Below, piece after piece: positions 40,377 to 53,800 of a stretch of 64,000 bases of DNA. Under the pieces are notes generated by a model that saw nothing but the letters and a program-made list of their open reading frames with translations, did no database searches and was not told where the DNA came from. Source of the stretch: Prosopocoilus inquinatus (taxonomy: Eukaryota; Arthropoda; Insecta; Coleoptera; Lucanidae); assembly GCA_036172665.1 (NCBI GenBank), contig JAYKNF010000017.1, positions 744,001 through 808,000 on the forward strand. The letters run 5' to 3'. Numbering within the stretch: the stretch's first letter is position 1; each line of letters starts with the position of its first letter. The translations under genes were made by a program, and so were the position numbers.

Positions 40377-42164
40377 AAAACTTTGTATCTCACATCAGAG
40401 TTACTGGAGTCCATCCAAACTTCAAATAATATGATAGATGAGTATGGATCGATTAGATACATCACAGGAACAACGTTAATACGTGTTGTTTCGTTTAAAA
40501 CTATTTCCAGCTCCTGCTGCGTCCGAAAACTTCGTATCTCACTTCAGAGTTACTGGAGTACATCGAAACGTCAAATGACATAGTAGCTAAGTAAGGATCG
40601 ATTAGATACATCACAGGAACAACGCTAATGCGTGTTGTTTCATTTAAAACTATTTCCAGCTCCTGCTGCGTCCAAAAACTTCGTATCTCACATCAGAGTT
40701 ACTAGAGTCCATCGAAACGTCAATTATCATGATAGATAAGTAAGAATCGATTAGATACATCACAGGAACAACGCTAATGCGTGTTGTATCATTTAAAACT
40801 ATTTCCAGCTTCTGCTGCGTCCGAGAACTTCGTATCTCACATCAGGGATACTGGAGTCCATCCAAACGTCAAATAACATGATAGATAAGTAAGGATCGAT
40901 TAGATACAGCACAGGAACAAAGCTAATACGTGTTGTTTCGTTCAAAACTATTTCCAGCTTCTGCTGCGTCCGAAAACTTTGTATCTCACATCAGAGTTAC
41001 TGGAGTCCATCCAAACTTCAAATAACATGATAGATGAGTAAGGATCGATTAGATACATCACAGGAACAACGTTAATACGTGTTGTTTCGTTTAAAAGTAT
41101 TTCTAGCTTCAGCTGCGTCCGAGAACTTCGTATCTCACATCAAAGTTATTGGAGTCCATTGAAACGCCAAATAACCTGATGGATGAGTAAGGATCGATTA
41201 GATACATCACAGGAACAACGTTAATGCGTGTTGTTTCGTTTAAAACTATTTCCAGCTTCTGCTGCGTCCGAAAATTTCGTGTCTCACATTAGAGTTACTG
41301 GAGTCCATCGAAACGTCAAATAACATAGTAGCTAAGTAAGGATCGATTAGATACATCACAGGAACAACGCTAATGCGTGTTGTTTCGTTTAAAACTATTT
41401 CCAGCTCCTGCTGCGTCCGAAAACTTCGTATCTCACTTCAGAGATTCTGGAGCCCATCCAAACGTCAAATAACATGATAGATAAGTAAGGATCGATTAGA
41501 TACATCACAGGAACAACGCTAATGCGTGTTGTTTCGTTTAAAACTATTTCCAGCTTCTGCTGCGTCCGAGAACTTCGTATCTCACATCAGAGTTACTAGA
41601 GTCCATCGAAACGTCAAATAATATGATAGATGAGTAAGGATCGATTAGATACATCACAGGAAAAACGCTAATGCGTGTTGTTTCGTTTAAAACTATTTCC
41701 AGCTTCAGTTGCGTCCGAAAACTTCGTATCGTACTTCAGAGTTACTGGAGCCCATCCAAACGTCAAATAACATGATAGATGAGTAAGGATCGATTAGATA
41801 CATCACAGGAACAACGCTAATGCGTGTTGTTTCGTTTAAAACTATTTCCAGCTTCTGCTGCGTCCGAGAACTTCGTATCTCACATCAGAGTTACTAGAGT
41901 CCATCGAAACGTCAAATAACATGATAGATGAGTAAGGATCGATTAGATACATCACAGGAAAAACGCTAATGCGTATTGTTTCGTTTAAAACTATTTCCAG
42001 CTCCTCCTGTGTCCGAAAACTTCGTATCTCACATTAGAGTTACTGGAGTCCATCCAAACGTCAAATAACATGACAGATAAGTAAGGATCGACTAGATACA
42101 GCACAGGAACAACGCTAATGCGTGTTGTTTCGTTCAAAACTATTTCCAGCTTCTGCTGCGTCCG
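40377..42164. repeat. B-type 12-monomer unit, first form (1788 bp)
   Basis: Order: tttgtatctc with gagtatgg; gttactggagtac with aaatgacatag; ccaaaaac with caattatc; cagggatactgg with caaagctaatacg; then the 8-monomer core at 40973-42164. The same 12 monomers occur at 60939-62726, 138 monomers away, and in an 11-monomer form at 32927-34565. The first monomer holds one of the spurious 66-codon frames. Confidence 0.87.
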
Positions 42165-43952
42165 AAAATTTCGTGTCTCACATTAGAGTTACTGGAGTCC
42201 ATCGAAACGTCATATAACATAGTAGCTAAGTAAGGATCGATTAGATACATCACAGGAGCAACGCTAATACGTGTTGTTTCGTTCAAAACTATTTCCAGCT
42301 TCTGCTGCGTCCGAAAACTTTGTATCTCACATCAGAGTTACTGGAGTCCATCCAAACTTCAAATAACATGATAGATGAGTAAGGATCGATTAGATACATC
42401 ACAGGAACAACGCTAATACGTGTTGTTTCGTTTAAAACTATTTCTAGCTTCAGCTGCGTCCGAGAACTTCGTATCTCACATCAAAGTTATTGGAGTCCAT
42501 TGAAACGCCAAATAACCTGATGGATGAGTAAGGATCGATTAGATACATCACAGGAACAACGTTAATGCGTGTTGTTTCGTTTAAAACTATTTCCAGCTTC
42601 TGCTGCGTCCGAAAATTTCGTGTCTCACATTAGAGTTACTGGAGTCCATCGAAACGTCAAATAACATAGTAGCTAAGTAAGGATCGATTAGATACATCAC
42701 AGGAACAACGCTAATGCGTGTTGTTTCGTTTAAAACTATTTCCAGCTCCTGCTGCGTCCGAAAACTTCGTATCTCACTTCAGAGATTCTGGAGCCCATCC
42801 AAACGTCAAATAACATGATAGATAAGTAAGGATCGATTAGATACATCACAGGAACAACGCTAATGCGTGTTGTTTCGTTTAAAACTATTTCCAGCTTCTG
42901 CTGCGTCCGAGAACTTCGTATCTCACATCAGAGTTACTAGAGTCCATCGAAACGTCAAATAACATGATAGATGAGTAAGGATCGATTAGATACATCACAG
43001 GAAAAACGCTAATGCGTGTTGTTTCGTTTAAAACTATTTCCAGCTTCAGTTGCGTCCGAAAACTTCGTATCTCACTTCAGAGTTACTGGAGCCCATCCAA
43101 ACGTCAAATAACATGATAGATGAGTAAGGATCGATTAGATACATCACAGGAACAACGCTAATGCGTGTTGTTTCGTTTAAAACTATTTCCAGCTTCTGCT
43201 GCGTCCGAGAACTTCGTATCTCACATCAGAGTTACTAGAGTCCATCGAAACGTCAAATAACATGATAGATGAGTAAGGATCGATTAGATACATCACAGGA
43301 AAAACGCTAATGCGTATTGTTTCGTTTAAAACTATTTCCAGCTCCTCCTGTGTCCGAAAACTTCGTATCTCATATTAGAGTTACTGGAGTCCATCCAAAC
43401 GTCAAATAACATGACAGATAAGTAAGGATCGATTAGATACAGCACAGGAACAACGCTAATGCGTGTTGTTTCGTTTAAAATTATTTATAGCTTCAGTTGC
43501 GTCCGAAAACTTCGTATCGTACTTCAGAGTTACTGGAGCCCATCGAAACGCCAAATAACCTGATGGATGAGTAAGGATCGATTAGATACTTCACAGGAAC
43601 AACGCTAATGCGTGTTGTTTCGTTTAAAACTATTTCCAGCTCCTGCTGCGTCCGAAAACTTCGTATCTCACTTCAGAGTTTCTGGAGCCCATCCAAACGT
43701 CAAATAACATGATAGACGAGTAAGGATCGATTAGATACAGCACAGGAACAACGATAATGCGTGTTGTTTCGTTCAAAACTATTTCCAGCTTCTGCTGCGT
43801 CCGAGAACTTCGTATCTCACATCAGGGATACTGGAGTCCATCCAAACGTCAAATAACATGATAGATAAGTAAGGATCGATTAGATACAGCACAGGAACAA
43901 CGCTAATGCGTGTTGTTTCGTTCAAAACTATTTCCAGCTTCTGCTGCGTCCG
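42165..43952. repeat. B-type 12-monomer unit, second form (1788 bp)
   Basis: Starts with the gtcatataac monomer, continues with the 8-monomer core (42314-43505), then a gtacttcag monomer with aacctgatgg, a cttcagagtttctgg monomer with gacgag, and a cagggatactgg monomer. The next gtcatataac monomer starts at 43953, exactly 12 monomers later. Private changes include aaaattatttatagc near 43478. Confidence 0.85.
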
Positions 43953-46900
43953 AAAATTTCGTGTCTCACATTAGAGTTACTGGAGTCCATCGAAACGTCA
44001 TATAACATAGTAGCTAAGTAAGGATCGATTAGATACATCACAGGAGCAACGCTAATACGTGTTGTTTCGTTCAAAACTATTTCCAGCTTCTGCTGCGTCC
44101 GAAAACTTTGTATCTCACATCAGAGTTACTGGAGTCCATCCATACTTCAAATAACATGATAGATGAGTAAGGATCGATTAGATACATCACAGGAACAACG
44201 CTAATACGTGTTGTTTCGTTTAAAACTATTTCTAGCTTCAGCTGCGTCCGAGAACTTCGTATCTCACATCAAAGTTATTGGAGTCCATTGAAACGCCAAA
44301 TAACCTGATGGATGAGTAAGGATCGATTAGATACATCACAGGAACAACGTTAATGCGTGTTGTTTCGTTTAAAACTATTTCCAGCTTCTGCTGCGTCCGA
44401 AAATTTCGTGTCTCACATTAGAGTTACTGGAGTCCATCGAAACGTCAAATAACATAGTAGCTAAGTAAGGATCGATTAGATACATCACAGGAACAACGCT
44501 AATGCGTGTTGTTTCGTTTAAAACTATTTCCAGCTCCTGCTGCGTCCGAAAACTTCGTATCTCACTTCAGAGATTCTGGAGCCCATCCAAACGTCAAATA
44601 ACATGATAGATAAGTAAGGATCGATTAGATACATCACAGGAACAACGCTAATGCGTGTTGTTTCGTTTAAAACTATTTCCAGCTTCTGCTGCGTCCGAGA
44701 ACTTCGTATCTCACATCAGAGTTACTAGAGTCCATCGAAACGTCAAATAACATGATAGATGAGTAAGGATCGATTAGATACATCACAGGAAAAACGCTAA
44801 TGCGTGTTGTTTCGTTTAAAACTATTTCCAGCTTCAGCTGCGTCCGAAAACTTCGTATCTCACTTCAGAGTTACTGGAGCCCATCCAAACGTCAAATAAC
44901 ATGATAGATGAGTAAGGATCGATTAGATACATCACAGGAACAACGCTAATGCGTGTTGTTTCGTTTAAAACTATTTCCAGCTTCTGCTGCGTCCGAGAAC
45001 TTCGTATCTCACATCAGAGTTACTAGAGTCCATCGAAACGTCAAATAACATGATAGATGAGTAAGGATCGATTAGATACATCACAGGAAAAACGCTAATG
45101 CGTATTGTTTCGTTTAAAACTATTACCAGCTCCTCCTGTGTCCGAAAACTTCGTATCTCACATTAGAGTTACTGGAGTCCATCCAAACGTCAAATAACAT
45201 GACAGATAAGTAAGGATCGATTAGATACAGCACAGGAACAACGCTAATGCGTGTTGTTTCGTTTAAAACTATTTCCAGCTTCAGTTGCGTCCGAAAACTT
45301 CGTATCGTACTTCAGAGTTACTGGAGCCCATCGAAACGCCAAATAACCTGATGGATGAGTAAGGATCGATTAGATACTTCACAGGAACAACGCTAATGCG
45401 TGTTGTTTCGTTTAAAACTATTTCCAGCTCCTGCTGCGTCCGAAAACTTCGTATCTAACTTCAGAGTTTCTGGAGCCCATCCAAACGTCAAATAACATGA
45501 TAGACGAGTAAGGATCGATTAGATACAGCACAGGAACAACGATAATGCGTGTTGTTTCGTTCAAAACTATTTCCAGCTTCTGCTGCGTCCGAGAACTTCG
45601 TATCTCACATCAAAGTTATTGGAGTAAATCGAAACGCCAAATAACATGATGGATGAGTAAGGATCGATTAGATACATCACAGGAACAACGCTAATGCGTG
45701 TTGTTTCGTTTAAAACTATTTCCAGCTTCTGCTGCGTCCGAGAACTTCGTATCTCACATCAGGGATACTGGAGTCCATCCAAACGTCAAATAAAATGATA
45801 GATAAGTAAGGATCGATTAGATACAGCACAGGAACAACGCTAATACGTGTTGTTTCGTTTAAAACTATTTCCAGCTCCTGCTGCGTCCGAAAACTTCGTA
45901 TCTCACTTCAGAGTTACTGGAGCCCATCCAAACGTCAAATAACATGATAGATGAGTAAGGATCGATTAGGTACATCACAGGAACAACGCTAATGCGTGTT
46001 GTTTCGTTCAAAACTATTTCCAGCTTCTGCTGCGTCCGAAAATTTCGTGTCTCACATTAGAGTTACTGGAGTCCATCGAAACGTCAAATAACATAGTAGC
46101 TAAGTAAGGATCGATTAAATACATCACAGGAACAACGCTAATACGTGTTGTTTCGTTCAAAACTATTTCCAGCTTCTGCTGCGTCCGAAAACTTTGTATC
46201 TCACATCAGAGTTACTGGAGTCCATCCAAACTTCAAATAACATGATAGATGAGTAAGGATCGATTAGATACATCACAGGAACAACACTAACACGAGTTGT
46301 TTCGTTTAAAACTATTTCCAGCTCCTGCTACGTCCGAGAACTTCGTATCTCACTTCAGAGTTTCTGGAGCCCATCCAAACGTCAAATAACATGATAGATG
46401 AGTAAGGATCGATTAGATACATCACAGGAACAACGCTAATACGTGTTGTTTCGTTTAAAACTATTTCCAGCTTCTGCTGCGTCCAAAAACTTCGTATCTC
46501 ACATCAGAGTTACTGGAGTCCACCGAAACTTCAAATAACATGATAGATAAGTAAGGATCGATTAGATACATCACAGGAACAACGCTAATGCGTATTGTTT
46601 CGTCTAAAACCATTTCCAGTTCCTGCTGCGGCCGAAATCTTCGTATCTCACTTCAGAGTTTCTGGAGCCCATCCAAACGTCAAATAACATGATAGACGAG
46701 TAAGGATCGATTAGATACAGCACAGGAACAACGCTAATGCGTGTTGTTTCGTTCAAAACTATTTCCAGCTTCTGCTGCGTCCGAAAACTTTGTATCTCAC
46801 ATCAGAGTTACTGGAGTCCATCCAAACTTCAAATAACATGATAGATGAGTATGGATCGATTAGATACATCACAGGAACAACGCTAATACGTGTTGTTTCG

Positions 46901-47081
46901 TTTAAAACTATTTCCAGCTCCTGCTGCGTCCGAAAACTTCGTATCTCACTTCAGAGTTACTGGAGTACATCGAAACGTCAAATGACATAGTAGCTAAGTA
47001 AGGATCGATTAGATACATCACAGGAACAACGCTAATGCGTGTTGTTTCATTTAAAACTATTTCCAGCTCCTGCTGCGTCCA
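43953..47081. repeat. B-type 21-monomer unit ending at the A junction
   Basis: 43953 to about 46727 repeats 34566 to about 37340 in order and rare markers, including aaataaaatg (45788), ttaaatacatc (46108 region), tacgtccgag and cggccgaaatc. It then departs into a tttgtatctc/gagtatgg monomer (46784, spurious ORF) and a gttactggagtac monomer (46933), after which A-type DNA begins. Confidence 0.85.
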
Positions 47082-50000
47082 AAAACTCCGTATCTCACAT
47101 CAGAGTTACTAGAGTCCATCGAAACGTCAAATAACATGATAGATAAGTAAGGATCGATTAGATACATCACAGGAACAACGCTAGTACGTGTTGTTTCGTT
47201 TAAAACTATTTCCAGCTTCTGCTGCGTCCGAAAACTTCGTATCTCACTTCAGAGTTACTTGAGCCCATCCAAAAGCCAAATAACATGATAGATGAGTAAG
47301 GCTCGATTAGATACATCACAGGAACAACGCTAATGCGTGTTGTTTCATTTAAAACTATTTCCAGCTTCTGCTGCGTCCGAGAACTTCGTATCTCACATCA
47401 GGGATACTGGAGTCCATCCAAACGTCAAATAACATGATAGATGAGTAAGGATCGATTAGATACAGCACAGGAACAACGTTAATGTGTGTTGTTTCGTTTA
47501 AAACTATTTCCAGCTTCAGTTGCGTCCGAAAACTTCGTATCTTACTTCAGAGTTACTGGAGCCCATCCAAACGTCAAATAACATGATAGATGAGTAAGGA
47601 TCGATTAGGTACATCACAGGAACAACGATAATGCGTGTTGTTTCGTTTAAAACTATTTCCAGCTCCTGCTGCGTCAGAAAACTTCGTATCTCACTTCAGA
47701 GATTCTGGAGCCCATCCAAACGTCAAATAACATGATAAACGAGTAAGGATCGATTAGATACAGCACAGGAACAACGCTAATGCGTGTTGTTTCGTTCAAA
47801 ACTATTTCCAGCTTCTGCTGCGTCCGAGAACTTCGTATCTCACATCAAAGTTATTGGAGTAAATCGAAACGCCAAATAACATGATGGATGAGTAAGGATC
47901 GATTAGATACATCACAGGAACAACGCTAATGCGTGTTGTTTCGTTCAAAACTATTTCCAGCTTCTGCTGCGTCCGAGAACGTCGTATCTCACATCAAAGT
48001 TATTGGAGTAAATCGAAACGCCAAATAACATGATGGATGAGTAAGGATCGATTAGATACATCACAGGAACAACGCTAATGCGTGTTGTTTCGTTTAAAAC
48101 TATTTCCAGCCCCTGCTGCGTCCGAAAACTTCGTATCTCACTTCAGAGTTACTGGAGCCCATCCAAACGTCAAATAACATGATAGATGAATAAGGATCGA
48201 TTAGGTACATCACAGGAACAACGCTAATGTGTGTTGTTTCGTTCAAAACTATTTCCAGCTTCTGCTGCGTCCGAAAATTTCGTGTCTCACATTAGAGTTA
48301 CTGGAGTCCATCGAAACGTCAAATAACATAGTAGCTAAGTAAGGATCGATTAGATACATCACAGGAACAACGCTAATACGTGTTGTTTCGTTTAAAACTA
48401 TTTCCAGCTTCTGCTGCGTCCGAAAACTTCGTATCTCACTTCAGAGTTGCTGGAGCCCATCCAAACGTCAAATAACATGATAGATGAGTAAGGATCGATT
48501 AGGTACATCACAGGAACAACGCTAATGCTTGTTGTTTCGTTCAAAACTATTTCCAGCTTCTGCTGCGTCCGAAAATTTCGTGTCTCACATTAGAGTTACT
48601 GGAGTCCATCGAAACGTCAAATAACATAGTAGCTAAGTAAGGATCGATTAGATACATCACAGGAACAACGCTAATACGTGTTGTTTCGTTTAAAACTATT
48701 TCCAGCTTCTGCTGCGTCCGAAAACTTCGTATCTCACTTCAGAGTTGCTGGAGCCCATCCAAACGTCAAATAACATGATAGATGAGTAAGGATCGATTAG
48801 GTACATCACAGGAACAACGCTAATGCGTGTTGTTTCGTTCAAAACTATTTCCAGCTTCTGCTGCCTCCGAAAATTTCGTGTCTCACATTAGAGTTACTGG
48901 AGTCCATCGAAACGTCAAATAACATAGTAGCTAAGTAAGGATCGATTAGATACATCACAGGAACAACGCTAATACGTGTTGTTTCGTTTAAAACTATTTC
49001 CAGCTTCTGCTGCGTCCGAAAACTTCGTATCTCACTTCAGAGTTGCTGGAGCCCATCCAAACGTCAAATAACATGATAGATAAGTAAGGATCGATTAGAT
49101 ACAGCACAGGAACAACGCTAATACGTGTTGTTTCGTTTAAAACTATTTCCAGCTTCTGCTGCGTCCGAAAATTTCGTGTCTCACATTAGAGTTACTGGAG
49201 TCCATCGAAACGTCAAATAACATAGTAGCTAAGTAAGGATCGATTAGATACATCACAGGAACAACGCTAATGCGTGTTGTTTCGTTCAAAACTATTTCCA
49301 GCTTCTGCTGGGTCCGAAAACTTCGTATCTCACATCAAAGTTATTGGAGTAAATCGAAACGCCAAATAACATGATGGATGAGTAAGGATCGATTAGATAT
49401 TTCACGGGAACAACGGTAATGCGTGTTGTTTCGTTTAAAACTATTTCCAGCTCCTGCTGCGTCCGAAAACTTCGTATCTCACTTCAGAGTTTCTGTAGCC
49501 CATCCAAACTTCAAATAACATTATAGACGAGTAAGGATCGATTAGATACAGCACAGGAACAACGCTAATGCGTGTTGTTTCGTTCAAAACTATTTCCAGC
49601 TTCTGCTGCCTCCGAAAATTTCGTGTCTCACATTAGAGTTACTGGAGTCCATCGAAACGTCAAATAACATAGTAGCTAAGTAAGGATCGATTAGATACAT
49701 CACAGGAACAACGCTAATACGTGTTGTTTCGTTTAAAACTATTTCCAGCTTCTGCTGCGTCCGAGAACTTCGTATCTCACATCAGGGATACTGGAGTCCA
49801 TCCAAACTTCAAATAACATGATAGATAAGTAAGGATCGATTAGATACAGCACAGGAACAACGCTAATACGTGTTGTTTCGTTTAAAACTATTTCCAGCCC
49901 CTGCTGCGTCCGAAAACTTCGTATCTCACTTCAGAGTTACTGGAGCCCATCCAAACGTCAAATAACATGATAGATGAGTAAGGATCGATTAGGTACATCA

Positions 50001-50806
50001 CAGGAACAACGCTAATGCGTGTTGTTTCGTTCAAAACTATTTCCAGCTTCTGCTGCGTCCGAAAATTTCGTGTCTCACATTAGAGTTACTGGAGTCCATC
50101 GAAACGTCAAATAACATAGTAGCTAAGTAAGGATCGATTAGATACGTCACAGGAACAACGCTAATACGTGTTGTTTCGTTTAAAACTATTTCCAGCTTCT
50201 GCTGCGTCCGAAAACTTCGTATCTCACTTCAGAGTTGCTGGAGCCCATCCAAACGTCAAATAACATGATAGATAAGTAAGGATCGATTAGATACATCACA
50301 GGAACAACGCTAATGCGTGTTGTTTCATTTAAAACTATTTCCAGCTTCTACTGCGTCCGAGAACTTCGTATCTCACATCAGAGTTACTAGAGTCCATCGA
50401 AACGTCAAATAACATGATAGATAAGTAAGGATCGATTAGATACATCACAGGAACAACGCTAGTACGTGTTGTTTCGTTTAAAACTATTTCCAGCTTCTGC
50501 TGCGTCCGAAAACTTCGTATCTCACTTCAGAGTTACTTGAGCCCATCCAAAAGCTAAATAACATAATAGATGAGTAAGGCTCGATTAGATACATCACAGG
50601 AACAACGCTAATGCGTGTTGTTTCATTTAAAACTATTTCCAGCTTCTGCTGCGTCCGAGAACTTCGTATCTCACATCAGGGATACTGGAGTCCATCCAAA
50701 CGTCAAATAACATGATAGATAAGTAAGGATTGATTAGATACAGCACAGGAACAACGCTAATGCGTGTTGTTTCGTTCAAAACTATTTCCAGCTCCTCCTG
50801 TGTCCG
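47082..50806. repeat. Return of family A: rearranged 25-monomer block
   Basis: The monomer at 47082 starts B-like (ccaaaaactccg) and ends A-like (gctagtacg). m9 follows at 47231, then m1-m7 from 47380. Three ttgctgg/cattagag pairs (48423-49316) come next, where the standard HOR has one or none. m12-m20 occupy 49317-50657, and the order then jumps to m10 at 50658. Private changes are common: aatgtgtgttg (47482 and near 48229), gcgtcagaaaac, gataaacgag, gagaacgtcg, gctaatgcttg and aacataatag. This copy is more diverged from the 1-21 kb units than those are from each other. Confidence 0.87.
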
Positions 50807-53800
50807 AAAACTTCGTTTCTCACATTAGAGTTACTGGAGTCCATCCAAACGTCAAATAACATGATAGATAAGTAAGGATCGATTAGATACAGCACAGGAA
50901 CAACGCTAATACGTGTTGTTTCGTTTAAAACTATTTCCAGCTTCTGCTGCGTCCGAAAATTTCGTGTCTCACATTAGAGTTACTGGAGTCCATCGAAACG
51001 TCAAATAACATAGTAGCTAAGTAAGGATCGATTAGATACATCACAGGAACAACGCTAATGCGTGTTGTTTCGTTCAAAACTATTTCCAGCTTCTGCTGGG
51101 TCCGAAAACTTCGTATCTCACATCAAAGTTATTGGAGTAAATCGAAACGCCAAATAACATGATGGATGAGTAAGGATCGATTAGATATTTCACAGGAACA
51201 ACGGTAATGCGTGTTATTTCGTTTAAAACTATTTCCAGCTCCTGCTGCGTCCGAAAACTTCGTATCTCACTTCAGAGTTTCTGTAGCCCATCCAAACTTC
51301 AAATAACATTATAGACGAGTAAGGATCGATTAGATACAGCACAGGAACAACGCTAATGCGTGTTGTTTCGTTCAAAACTATTTCCAGCTTCTGCTGCGTC
51401 CGAGAACTTCGTATCTCACATCAAAGTTATTGGAGTAAATCGAAACGCCAAATAACATGATGGATGAGTAAGGATCGATTAGATACATCACAGGAACAAC
51501 GCTAATGCGTGTTGTTTCGTTTAAAACTATTTCCAGCTTCTGCTGCGTCCGAGAACTTCGTATCTCACATCAGGGATACTGGAGTCCATCCAAACGTCAA
51601 ATAACATGATAGATAAGTAAGGATCGATTAGATACAGCACAGGAACAACGCTAATACGTGTTGTTCCGTTTAAAACTATTTCCAGCTCCTGCTGCGTCCG
51701 AAAACTTCGTATCTCACTTCAGAGTTACTGGAGCCCATCCAAACGTCAAATAACATGATAGATGAGTAAGGATCGATTAGGTACATCACAGGAACAACGC
51801 TAATGCGTGTTGTTTCGTTCAAAACTATTTCCAGCTTCTGCTGCGTCCGAAAATTTCGTGTCTCACATTAGAGTTACTGGAGTCCATCGAAACGTCAAAT
51901 AACATGATAGATAAGTAAGGATCGATTAGATACATCACAGGAACAACGCTAGTACGTGTTGTTTCGTTTAAAACTATTTCCAGCTTCTGCTGCGTCCGAA
52001 AACTTCGTATCTCACTTCAGAGTTACTTGAGCCCATCCAAAAGCCAAATAACATGATAGATGAGTAAGGCTCGATTAGATACATCACAGGAACAACGCTA
52101 ATGCGTGTTGTTTCGTTCAAAACTATTTCCAGCTCCTCCTGTGTCCGAGAACTTCGTTTCTCACATTAGAGTTACTGGAGTCCATCCAAACGTCAAATAA
52201 CATGATAGATAATTAAGGATCGATTAGATACAGCACAGGAACAACGTTAATGCGTGTTGTTTGGTTTAAAACTATTTCCAGCTTCAGTTGCGTCCGAAAA
52301 CTTCGTATCTTACTTCAGAGTTACTGGAGCCCATCCAAACGTCAAATAACATGATAGATGAGTAAGGATCGATTAGGTACATCACAGGAACAACGCTAAT
52401 GCCTGTTGTTTCGTTTAAAACTATTTCCAGCTCCTGCTGCGTCCGAAAACTTCGTATCTCACTTCAGAGATTCTGGAGCCCATCCAAACGTCAAATAACA
52501 TGATAGACGAGTAAGGATCGATTAGGTACAGCACAGGAACAACGCTAATGCGTGTTGTTTCGTTCAAAACTATTTCCAGCTTCTGCTGCGTCCGAGAACT
52601 TCGTATCTCACATCAAAGTTATTGGAGTAAATCGAAACGCCAAATAACATGATGGATGAGTAAGGATCGATTAGATACATCACAGGAACAACGCTAATGC
52701 GTGTTGTTTCGTTTAAAACTATTTCCAGCTTCTGCTGCGTCCGAGAACTTCGTATCTCACATCAGGGATACTGGAGTCCATCCAAACGTCAAATAACATG
52801 ATAGATAAGTAAGGATCGATTAGATACAGCACAGGAACAACGCTAATACGTGTTGTTTCTTTTAAAACTATTTCCAGCTCCTGCTGCGTCCGAAAACTTC
52901 GTATCTCACTTCAGAGTTACTGGAGCCCATCCAAACGTCAAATAACATGATAGATGAGTAAGGATCGATTAGGTACATCACAGGAACAACGCTAATGCGT
53001 GTTGTTTCGTTCAAAACTATTTCCAGCTTCTGCTGCGTCCGAAAATTTCGTGTCTCACATTAGAGTTACTGGAGTCCATCGAAACGTCAAATAACATAGT
53101 AGCTAAGTAAGGATCGATTAGATACATCACAGGAACAACGCTGATACGTGTTGTTTCGTTTAAAACTATTTCCAGCATCTGCTGCGTCCGAAAACTTCGT
53201 ATCTCACTTCAGAGTTGCTGGAGCCCATCCAAACGTCAAATAACATGATAGATAAGTAAGGATCGATTAGATACATCACAGGAACAACGCTAATGCGTAT
53301 TGTTTCGTTTAAAACTATTTCCAGATCCTCCTGTGTCCGAAAACTTCTTATCTCACATTAGAGTTACTGGAGTCCATCCAAACGTCAAATAACATGATAG
53401 ATAAGTAAGGATCGATTAGATACAGCACAGGAACAACGCTAATGCGTGTTGTTTCGTTTAAAACTATTTCCAGCTTCAGTTGCGTCCGAAAACTTCGTAT
53501 CTCACTTCAGAGTTACTGGAGCCCATCCAAACGTCAAATAACATGATAGATAAGTAAGGATCGATTAGATACAGCACAGGAACAACGCTAATACGTGTTG
53601 TTTCGTTTAAAACTATTTCCAGCTTCTGCTGCGTCCGAAAATTTCGTGTCTCACATTAGAGTTACTGGAGTCCATCGAAACGTCAAATAACATAGTAGCT
53701 AAGTAAGGATCGATTAGATACATCACAGGAACAACGCTAATGCGTGTTGTTTCGTTCAAAACTATTTCCAGCTTCTGCTGGGTCCGAAAACTTCGTATCT

